A DNA stretch of 64,000 nt, from positions 248,001 to 312,000 of the forward strand of contig JAWHQI010000202.1 of NCBI GenBank assembly GCA_033032865.1. The letters run 5' to 3'. A program made the position numbers and the translations under genes. The notes below the pieces were generated by a model. The model did no database searches and was not told where the DNA came from. It worked only from the letters and a program-made list of their open reading frames with translations. Positions within the stretch are counted from its first letter, which is position 1. Each line of letters opens with the position of its first letter. Source of the DNA: Dactylorhiza incarnata (Eukaryota > Streptophyta > Magnoliopsida > Asparagales > Orchidaceae). Of the stretch, positions 42,827 through 52,727 are shown in pieces.

Positions 42827-43205
42827 TACATAGTTTTATATATATATTCACGTATATATATATATCTAGAAATAGTTTTAAATATTTATAAATATTTATG
42901 TGTTTAAATGAATATATGTTTTATACAGATACTTATATATATTACATATGTAAATATATGTAATATGTATACATACACATTCGTACGAAAATATAATTCG
43001 GCGGTGGTGGGTAGAGCCCGTAAGGGTGGGCTGCATGTGTACCTACGTATATATATATATATCCGCAAATAGTCTTAATATATATATATATATACCCGTA
43101 TATATATATGGAAATTGTTATATGTATAAATTTATGTGTTTATACATATAGTACTCATATATGTATATATATAAATACATATATATAATATATAAAGATA
43201 CATGT
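42780..43205. repeat. TA microsatellites and AT-rich low-complexity sequence
   Basis: (ta)n runs at 42780-42823, 43047-43065, 43078-43092 and others, mixed with atatgt variants. Two gg(g/t)(g/a)gagcccgtaag boxes (42730 and 43012) form a loose direct repeat within it. Confidence 0.85.
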
Positions 43206-43475
43206 TTATATGGAAATATAATCCGGTGCGAACCCCGCTGCACGGATTTATTGTCCGGCTCGCATGCAGCCCCCTGCCTGCGTTGAGATTCATGCGTGAA
43301 TTCCTCCCTTGAAAACACAACCTAAGATCAAATTAAAGTTTACAGTTTCCGCAAACTTTGGCCCTCTTTTTCGACCCCTTAGAGGCCGACTTAGTCTCTG
43401 CACGTGAGACACTCTATTATTTATGGATGTATTATAAATAACTTTCATGTTTTAATGTTTCTGATCTGGAGTCTC

Positions 43476-44290
43476 CAAGTAAATTAAATTTAGCCCTAAA
43501 AGTGCAATTTAAGTTTTAAAACCTGTCTTGCCAGAAAACGGTTAATTTTAGTTAACTTCACCCTCTGTTTTGGAGGTCTTAGGCTCTGTTTTAGGAAGAG
43601 CTTGTGAGACATGATATGATAGATAAATATTCTTACTGCAACTTTAATGTTTTGTACTTTCTGATTTACAGAATCCAAGTAAAATAAATTTAGCCCTAAA
43701 AGTGCAATTTATGTTTTAAAACCTGTCTTGCCAGAAAACGGTTAATTTTAGTTAACTTCACCCTCTGTTTTGGAGGTCTTAGGCTCTGTTTTAGGAAGAG
43801 CTTGTGAGACATGATATAATAGATAAATATTTTTACTACAACTTTAATGTTTTGTACTTTCTGATTTACAGACTCCAAGTAAATTAACTTTAGCCCTAAA
43901 AGTGCAATTTAAGTTTTAAAACCTGTCTTGCCCGAAAATGGTTAATTTTAGTTAACTTCACCCTCTGTTTTGGAGGTCTTAGGCTCTATTTTAGGACTAG
44001 CTTGTGAGACATGATATGGTAGATAAATGTTTGTACTACAACTTTTATGTTTTGTACTTTTTGATTTACAGAATCCAAGTAAATTAAATTTAGCCCTAAA
44101 AGTGCAATTTAAGTTTTTAAAACCTGTCTTGCCAGAAAACAGTTATTTTTAGTTAAATTCACCCTCTGTTTTGGAGGTCTTAGGCTCTGTTTTAGGAAAA
44201 ACTTGTGAGACATGATATGGTAGATAAATATTTGTACTACAACTTTTCTGTTTGGTATATCCTGATTTGAAATCTCCAAGGAATTTAAAT
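43476..44290. repeat. 200-bp tandem repeat, four copies, within the Gypsy-1 LTR
   Basis: The landmark tagccctaaaagtgcaattt recurs at 43491, 43691, 43891 and 44091, an exact 200-bp spacing; a fifth, partial unit starts near 44290. Copies differ by scattered substitutions. The 3' LTR copy cannot be compared because it is interrupted at 63760. Confidence 0.95.
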
Positions 44291-45564
44291 TTAGCTCCTA
44301 ACAGTGCAATCATAAATTAATTTCTCAAGTTTGAATAACTACTTCATTTATCACCTTGTGCATGAGGGCATGAGAGGGTTCATGGTTACCGATGTGGCGA
44401 GTTTGTCGGCTTCCTCATAATATACACTATGGGAGAAGTTGTGACGACGAACTCTTTTGCTTTGGTGGTGAAGAGGACCGGGGGCTAGCTACCCCTTTCC
44501 CACAGGTCCGTCTCACACCTATTTGGTTATGTGCCGAGAGGATCTCCGCACGAGGTGAGGATGTGTTCCCACCGAGAGTACCTATTCTTCATAGAGGTAC
44601 GAAGGCCTAGGAAGTTGGGGTGTATCCATAACCTAGAAGTGGGAACGACCGACCCACTGTCACCGTCTGGCCACGGCGGTGAGGCCTGGGAAGTGACCTC
44701 CTTCTCTTAACAGGTCACTATGTCGACATAAGGGAAAGTGATTGAGACACATCATCTGAGTGATAGGGAGGATAACCATACAAACTCATCATATCATATA
44801 TTTACATTACTTATGCTTTCACCGTGGTCCTACATCGTATAACCACCGTTAGGAAGGGTTATACGATGGCGGGTGAACTCACTACATTAGTGTTTCCCTC
44901 TTTATAAATTATGGAAGAATTACTGTTTCATTTGTGTAACCCTAGCATATATATATTTGCTTCGGCTATTGTGCTAACTCTTCTTGCAGGTGTTCTTCCT
45001 GGTACCCATTAGGGGGCTGGGGAGGAGCGTGGGATTTACTTGGTCCGTCGTGGCTAAAGTACTCTTGTACGTTATCATTTTAGGAATCGATGCGCCTACC
45101 AATGGAGCGGGAGCGGATGGACGAGCATAGACGTGCCCGTGATGACGAGAAGTTCCCTGAGCCAGCTCGGATGATTTACGCGGCCGAGAGGGTATTACTC
45201 TGAGGAGAGGATGAGAGATCACTTTTGATTAGACATTTTGTCACCTCTTGACTACATGTTTTGTCGTCGTATGATTAGTAGAATCATTTCTGTGAGACTC
45301 TATATACCCCGTCGTGGGCAGTATCCATGTTTTATTATTTATCATGCTGGGATATTCTGTGATGTTTTGCTTCCGCGAATTTTTATACTCTGTGAATGTT
45401 TATCTGTAATGATGCAATAGCCTTACAGGGCGAACGTTCCGCCACTTGGGTCATGGGTCAGGTAAGAGGGTAAAACCTCTTCGGACACGCGAACCACTTG
45501 GGGGGACGCTCGCCCTGGGCATAAGGATCCCCTTCGTTGAAAAGGGGGGGGGGGTCCTTACAAG

Positions 45565-45576
45565 GGTATCAGAGCG
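45565..45576 (+). other. Gypsy-1 primer-binding site
   Basis: gggtatcagagc, one mismatch from the tRNA-iMet site tggtatcagagc, two bases after the LTR terminus. Confidence 0.75.
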
Positions 45577-45798
45577 AAAAATGATCCAGATTTATAAAAT
45601 CATCACAGGTGGTCCACCGTAATACGATACCTAGTTCGAGGATGAACTATGCAATGGAAGCGTGGTGGACCGCAAAAGATTCATGATAAAACGTCACGCA
45701 AAATTTCGCTAAGGAAACCCAACCGAACCAATTCTTCGACCAAATACCTACATATTAGCTTCATTAGACAGTTCTGACACACTTTTTTTTTATATAAA

Positions 45799-46245
45799 TT
45801 GAAGCAGGAATTTCGGGAGCCTAGTCTCGGGATAAGAAACGAGAACACTGACGACACCGACGAGGACATATATCGCCCCGGCACCCCAGTTGACGAGTGG
45901 GCCCCTCCACCTCCTGCTGCACCCACTGGCCAGGCAGCACCGGCCCAGCCGACCCCGTTTCACCAAACGGATTTAGGGCAGACTCTCACTGCACTGCTAG
46001 ATACTTTCCGGGCCTCACTACAGCAGCAGTTGCCGCCACAGGCACAAGGCCCGACAGATGCAGAGAGATTGGTGATGTTCAGGAGCTTTCGTCCCCCTGT
46101 CTTCAAAGGGACAAAATCGGCCATCCAGACAGAGGATTGGCTGGAGAGAATTGAGGAGCTACTCAGGGGAATGCACTGCCCTTCCTACTATCGGTTTCCC
46201 TAGCCGCCACCCTTCTGGAGGGATATGCTAGGCAGTGGTGGTCGA
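45799..46245 (+). pseudogene. Gypsy-1 gag, N-terminal part, ending at a deletion junction
   Basis: From the ATG at 45799: an acidic/Pro-rich N-terminus, FHQTDLGQTLTALLDTF (parallel to FQQSELGQSLTAILDAF in the other Tekay-like element), MFRSFRPPVFKGTK and QTEDWLERIEELL. The frame stops at 46201-46203; in another frame LLEGYARQWWSTI (46203-46250) is the next gag motif, so a small frameshift lies near 46195. Right after the WW motif, sequence passes into integrase, showing that the rest of gag and most of pol were deleted. Confidence 0.88.
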
Positions 46246-47105
46246 CCATTTGACGAAGGTTGCGAGATTTATTCCCAACCGCCAAGACGATGGTGTTGGA
46301 AAATTGGTGCGCCTTTTCATTGAAAATGTGGTTCGGTACCACGGTGTGCAAAAAACCATAGTCTCTGATCGGGATGGTCGATTCACCGCAAATGAATGGA
46401 GGAGCGTTCAAGCATATTTGGGGACTAAGCTAGCATTCAACACATCATTTCATCCCCAAACAGACGGGCAAATCGAACGCACAAACCGGACCTTGGAGGA
46501 TCTTCTCCGGTTATGCTTGGTGGATAAGAAGGAGCCATGGGAGCGGCTCCTACCTTTAGTCGAATTTTCCTACAACAACTCGTATCAAGCAAGCATTGGC
46601 ATGGCCCCATACGAAGCTTTATACGGCCGGAAATGTCGTACTCCACTTTCTTGGGCCCAAGATGCGGATCCGAGGGCCCTGGGGCCCATTTTTATGGAGA
46701 ATATGACAGAAATTGTTCAACTAATACAGGAGCGGATGCGTGAAGCCCAGAGTCGCCAAGCCAAGTACTACGACGCCCATCATCGACATGTTGAGTTCGC
46801 CGTGGGTGATAAGGTTTACTTGAAGATCCGCCCTCGCCACGGTGTATCTCGACTCCGCCGACAATGAAAGTTGAGCCCAAGATACATGGGGCCATATACC
46901 ATCACGGAACGGATCGGCGAAGTGGCATATAGGCTGGAGCTACCCCAGGAGCTTCAGGGGTTGCATGATGTATTCCACATCTCTTCATTGAGACGCGCAC
47001 TATTACGCCCGGAGCATGTCATTCAGGAGACCCCCGAACCAGTAGAACCCGACCGATCTGTATCCCTCAAGCTGGTGCGGATCGTGGACACCGAGATTAA
47101 GGTCC
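46235..47105 (+). pseudogene. Gypsy-1 integrase, first part (continues at 61056)
   Basis: The frame starts at VVDHLTKVARFIP, lacking the zinc finger and the first catalytic Asp of integrase, which lie upstream in intact relatives. The second Asp (TIVSDRDGRFTAN) and Glu region (FHPQTDGQIERT) are present, followed by GMAPYEALYGRKCRTPLSW and KVYLKIRPRHGVSR. A TGA (46865-46867) interrupts before KLSPRYMGPYTI, and the frame then runs through LHDVFHISSLRRALLRPEH to the Copia-A insertion in the target sequence ggtcc. Cannot encode active integrase. Confidence 0.93.
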
Positions 47106-48381
47106 TGTGAAATTTTTCGAATCTTTATGAAGTGAGCAGGAGTTAGTCAACTTAGAGTTACAATCCAAACAACCAGAAGCAAATGGAGGCAAACAAGTGA
47201 TCTTTATTGAAAGCAACTTCAAATTACAAGGCAAGGCATGCTTGGCGAGACATGATTTCGCCAGCACAAACACCAAAGAGAAAAATTCAAAGTTGAAGAT
47301 AACACGAGACCGCGCGGTCTCCCCTTGCGACCTCAGCAACTCGCCAACCCGCAGACCGCAGCCGACCTCAGAATAACACCAGACCGCTGATCAGTCCGCA
47401 CCCTTCCTTTCGAACTCCTGATTCTCCCGAACTCCAGCACCACAACTCCAAGCCGCAGAACGCCCGAACACTTTCAGAGGAAGAGGTGATCGCTGCTGCC
47501 CGCACTATCCGCAGAAGCTGCACAAGAAGAGTTCAATCAGCAGACCGCCCGGTCAGATAATCTCAGACCGCAAGAAAGAAGAAAGTTCAGCTTACACTTG
47601 GTGTGTGTTAATTATTGCTGCCGATGGGTCCTATTTATAGGCGTGAGACCTGATCCAGTCACCACCCTATGAGATAGGATCACCACCCTCCAGACCGCGC
47701 GACCTGACCGGTCACACCTCACGATCAGCAACAGTACTCCTGCTTCATTCTTGGTGAACCCTCCAGCTTCAACATCGACTATGAGAGACCGCCACTCTCA
47801 CAGCAGATCGCGACTCCAAAGAAGATCGCCAGACCGCCCGAAGCTGTTCACCTCCTGTGTTCTTCCGAGACCACGAACACAGCTAGTTCGCTAACAGACC
47901 GCGAACTCCTGTCCGCATGCCGGTCTCGTCCTGAGACCGCGAACAGCGACCAGCTCGCATACCAGTCTCCTCCTGAGACTGCGAACTGAGACCGCGCGAC
48001 TAAGAGCCTTAGTCCGCGAATACCACCAGAAAGCCCGGTCAGCCACCAGACCGCATTCTGAAGAAAACCTGGATCAAGCTGTGCGGTCACACCAGACCGC
48101 CACAGCCTTGAAGAGGACAGCACGCCAAGCGATCAAACACAGACCGCGCACACCTGAAGACGAACAGCCCGCCACGCGATCAGAGACAGACCGCGCGGCC
48201 TTCACCTTCAGTCGCCTTGGACCCAAACCAGCGATCAAGCCAGGAGACCGCAGCTAGGCTAAGACCAGCCAGACCGCAGCGGCAGACTGCCAGGTAGTGC
48301 GGTCACACCAGACCGCCCGACCTCCTCCCAGACCGCCCAGGTCCAAAGGCCCTCCAAACTTCCACTTCAACAATTTCAACA
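47106..48381 (-). repeat. Copia-A 3' LTR
   Basis: 1,276 bp, minus-strand start TGTTGAAATTG, end TTTCACA. More than fifteen agaccgc heptamers are visible, several in the palindrome agaccgcgcggtct. Minus-strand TATA at 47631-47641. Confidence 0.95.
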
Positions 48382-51345
48382 CTCCCCCTTGAAGTGGGAA
48401 GTTGAAACTAGCCCCAGTAAGCTCCTTAGCCGTGTGAACGGCCCCTTTGCCAGCGCCTTTGTGAAGATGTCTGCGACATTGTCCGCACTCCGCACATGCC
48501 CGACCAAAAGAGATCCCTCCAGCACCTTCTCCTGTATGAAGTGGTGCTCGATCTCGATATGCTTGGTCCTCGCGTGGCAAACTGGATTGGTAACTAGTTT
48601 GAGAGCACTCTCGTTGTCACCGCGTAGCAGAGTCGGCTCCCGAACCTCCTTGTGGACGTCTCCCACCAACCTCCTAAGCCAGATGGCTTCTTGAGCTGCC
48701 AAGGCTGAAGCCTTGTATTCCGCTTCCGTGGTGGAGACCGACACGGAATCCTGCTTCTTGCTGCACCATGATATAGCTGTAGGGCCCGCCATAAAGACGA
48801 ATCCAGACGTCGACTTCCGATCATCTGAATCTTCCCCGTAATCAGCATCCATGAACCCGTGCACCTCAAAGCCCGCATCCCTCCTGTACAGGAGACCCAT
48901 GTCCGAGGCCGCCTTGACATACTTCAAAATGTTCTTGGCCGCTAGCAGATGAGGTACCCGTGGCTCCGCCATATATCGACTCACTCTGCCAACTGCATAT
49001 GCAATATCCGGCCTCGTGATCGTCAAATAGATCAAGCTCCCAACCAGAGCTCGGAACACCAACGGATCTTGCATAATCCTCCCCTCATCCTTCCGAAGCT
49101 TCATAGCCTTCTCCAGCGGTGTGGAGGTGCACTTCCCTTCCTTCATGCCGAATCGCTCCATGATCCGCTCCGCATAACCGGCCTGGGTCACCAGCACTCA
49201 ACCTTCCTTCCTCTGCACCTCGAGTCCAAGGAAGTGGTGAAGCTCACCTAAGTCCTTCATCTCGAACCTGATAGACAGCTCGGCCCGAAGCTGCGCTACC
49301 TCCTCCTTCGAGTTCCCCGTCACGATCATATCGTCGACGTATAGCATCACGATGACTTGAAGCTCCCCGCTCTTCTTGGCGAACAAGCTTAAGTCTGAGT
49401 CTGAAGCAACAAATTCACAGAATAAGAGATATTCTGCGATCTTCCCATACCACGCCCTCGGCGCTTGCTTCAACCCATACAGGGCCTTCTTCAGCTTGCA
49501 GACATGCTCCGAAAAATCTTCAGACACAAAGCCTGGTGGCTGGACCATGAAAATGTCCTTGTCAATCTCGCCGTACAAGAAAGCGTTCTTGACGTCGAGC
49601 TGCCAAATCTCCCATCCACTGAAAGCCGCCAATGCAATGATGAATCGAACTGAAGTCATTTTTGCCACCGGACTGAAAGTCTCCTCGTAGTCTTCACCGT
49701 ACTGCTGCGAGAACCCCCGAGCTACAAGGCGAGCTTTGTACCACTCGATGCTGCCGTCAGCCTTCTTCTTAAGCTTGTAGACCCATTTGCATGTAACAGG
49801 AGTGGTGCCCTTGGGCTTGGGCACAAGAGACCAGGTCTCATTCTTCTCAAGAGCTGCCATCTCTTCTTGCATTGCAACGTCCCACTCCTTCACGCCTCTG
49901 GCCTTCTCAAAGCTCGACGGCTCCCTCTCATCCAAGGGACCAGCGAAGAAACATGAGACGAAGCTCACTGCGTTTCCTCCTGTATAGCGATCAGGGGCGA
50001 CGATCGCTCGCTTCGACCTCCTCAGCTCCTTCCCCTGAACCGCATTATCTCCAGCTGCATCTTCTCTAGCTCCTCTTCCAGACGTGCTAGGAGCATCGCT
50101 CCCCCTGCTCCCTGAACTAGAAGCCCCCGTCTCGGAATTAGAAGGAGATGGTCCACCTAGTGACACAGGTAGCTCCACCTGAAGATCCTCCACAGCTTTC
50201 TCTGGCACTTCCATCCTGCTTTCTGGTAGATCCACATCAGAAGGCCCCTTGTAAGATGTCACCTCATCGAACACGACGTCGCGAGATACAACAAACCTCC
50301 GCGTCTCCGGGTCCATGCACTTCCATCCTTTCTTCCGCTCATCGTATCCCACGAAGACTAGCTTCCTTGCTTTCGCATCTAGCTTCGTCCGAAGAGCATC
50401 GGGAACATGCACATAGCAGGTGGATCCAAACACCCTAAGATGTACCACGCTTGGCTTCTCTTTGAACATCATCTCATGCGGAGTCAATATGTTGATGGGA
50501 CTCAGAGGCATCCTGTTGATGACGTAGGCGACACAAGACATTCCCTCCGCCCAAAAGGACTTTGGGATACTCTTGGCATGCAGCCAACACTTGCAGGTCT
50601 CCGTCAGATGACGGATCTTCCGCTCTGCAACCCCGTTCTGCTGTGGAGTATGTGCACAAGTGAGCTCCCTCCGGATGCCCGCCTTCCTGCAAAAAGTAGA
50701 GAACTCATTGGAGGTGAACTCCCCTCCGTTGTCAGTCCTCAGATTCTTCACCCGCAGTCTTAGCCGACCCTCCACGAGCTCCTTGAACTCCACAAACTTG
50801 GCAAACGCCTCCGCCTTCTCCTTCGGGAAATAAACCCAGACATATCTAGTGTAATCATCGATTAACACCAGCATATATCTGCTGCCTCCGAGGCTTGGGG
50901 TAGCAGTTGGTCCCATCAAGTCACCGTGGATGCACTCCAACGGCACACTACTCCTTGTCTGCGACTTGTCAAACGGTAGCCTATGAGACTTGCCGAACTG
51001 ACATCCCGCGCAAACATGACCTTCACCGTAGGAAGATAGACTTGGCAGGCCCTTGACCAGACCTCTCACCGCCATAGCTTTCAGCTTGTCCATCCCTACG
51101 TGCCCCAACCTCTCATGCCATATAACGGCACCATCATTCGTCTTCATCTTGTCGATGTAGGAACTTGTTGATAAAACAAACAAGTCATTTGCCCGTCTCC
51201 CGACATGGACGACCTCGGCCTTTACAGCCTCAAAATTGCGTAGAAACTTTACTTCTGTTGGGCCGAACAGAACGTGTTACCCAGCGTCTACAACGTTGGT
51301 CACGGAGAAGAGATTTTTCCTCATACCAGGCACGTGATAGACACT
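48376..51345 (-). pseudogene. Copia-A integrase, reverse transcriptase and RNase H
   Basis: One frame with two stops: TAA at about 51278 (normally Tyr in DAGYHVLFG) and TGA at 49198-49200 (normally Gly). Integrase: [92 protein letters not shown] and the intact YVDDM box (49327-49344). RNase H: DADYGED, TEAEYKA, RGDNESALK, HARTKHIEIEHHF. Ends SHFKGEC, with the stop inside the LTR. The upstream end abuts the SIRE-like insertion within a VYHVPG motif (VY from the target duplication). Confidence 0.95.
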
Positions 51346-52633
51346 TGTTGGGAAAATGATTTCTCTTAACCCCTAGAAATGAGTTAAAGAAAGAGTTTTA
51401 TGAATGAATAACAAAGACAAAGTACATATGCGTCGAATGGTATTCGACGCTACGTCGAAATAGAGTCGACGTCTTCTTCAGGATATGTCGAAGTAACTTT
51501 AGGAAGATTTCGACGTAGGTCCTGTCGACGCTACTCTGATTTCTAGTCGACGCATACAAAGAAGTCGACGCACCTTTGTCGACGCACATTCCTCATATCC
51601 CTCTCGACGTTGGGCTAAGATAAATTCGACGCTTACGTCGAATAGTAATCGACGCACGTCGATTTGTTTGACAGATTTGAATCTGCGCCAGATCTCTTTC
51701 CTTCTTTTCTGAAGATCTGATTTATATAGAATGATGTTAATATTTTATAGCCGTTCTGAATCATTCTTTCCTTCTATTTGATTCTTGGCTAAATTGATGA
51801 AATCTGTTTTGGATATTATTTGAAATCTAAATTAATATTTTCCATTTATGATTAAATCTGCTATGGAAATATTTCTCTCTACCTAAATCTCTGGCTGCTA
51901 ATTGATTCCTCTCCTATAGTACTATCTTATTACACAGAGCTATAAAATAAAGAGCAAGTCGGCAGGAAAAAGTAGAAGAGTGATCCACCACACATTTTAT
52001 GATATAGAGGAAAAGCTCCCAAAAGAAAAGAGAGATATTGAGAAAAAGCTCTGCAGCAACTTTCATCCATTTCTACTTCTGCTTCTGCTCACTGATCACT
52101 GCTGCAAACTCTGATTGCTCTCACTAAAAGAGAGAAAGGCTACAAATCTTCTTCTCTCTATAGAAGAAAGATTCAATTCTTAACTTGTGCTTCAAATCTT
52201 CTTGCTAGGAAGAAGATTCATTATTGGCTTTATTCCATTCTTTCCTTTTCATTCTTATTCACTATTGTAAAAGAGTTTTTAGAATCTCTCTTCAAAAAAT
52301 TCAGTGTATTGGTTCTAAGAGTCTCCTTATCAAAAGACTCAGGGTGGTTCTAAGAGTCTCCTTATCAAAAGACTCAGTGCAAGTTAGTGAATTCCTACCA
52401 AGGGGGTAGAAGAGTGGACTACCCAAAGTTTGGGGAACCACTATATTTTCTTGTGTTGTGCTGTGGATTTTCTTTCTTACATTTGCTTTATTGTTTTAAT
52501 TCTTGTTGGTGTGTGTGGGAAGCTCTAATCTGTGATCATACATATATATATATATTAACTTTGCACAAAATATTTCAAATCTCTATTCACCCCCCCTCTA
52601 GAGAAATCTAGTGAGGTTAACTGTGCACTTTCA
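51346..52633 (+). repeat. SIRE-like 5' LTR
   Basis: 1,288 bp, TGTTGGGAAA...CTTTCA. The first 330 bp contain about 20 gtcga/tcgac core motifs (51430-51665). TATA box gctataaaataa at 51939-51950. Just downstream a duplicated (t)ggttctaagagtctcctta block (52310-52375). Confidence 0.96.
51939..51950 (+). promoter_or_regulatory. TATA box of the SIRE-like LTR
   Basis: gctataaaataa, repeated at 57891-57902 in the 3' LTR. The only strong TATA in the LTR on this strand, positioned to give an R/U5 leader of about 650 bp. Confidence 0.65.
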
Positions 52634-52635
52634 AT

Positions 52636-52646
52636 TGGTATCAGAG
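52636..52646 (+). other. Primer-binding site of the SIRE-like element
   Basis: tggtatcagag, two bases after the LTR terminus; tRNA-iMet type. Confidence 0.9.
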
Positions 52647-52727
52647 GGAGGTTGATCTAAAAAGGATAACTCCTTGATCAAAAAGATCCTACCCCATATA
52701 TATATATTCTTTAAAACTATTTTTCAC

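Larger units (their letters stand above)
40987..45562 (+). repeat. Gypsy-1 5' LTR
   Basis: About 4,576 bp. It contains a poly-C run (41975-41993), a promoter-like region with TATA (cctatataaaccc, about 42159), long TA microsatellites (42780-43205), four 200-bp tandem repeats (43476-44290) and a poly-G run (45544-45554) just before the terminus ccttaca. The first ~2.46 kb aligns with 61296-63760. Confidence 0.93.
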
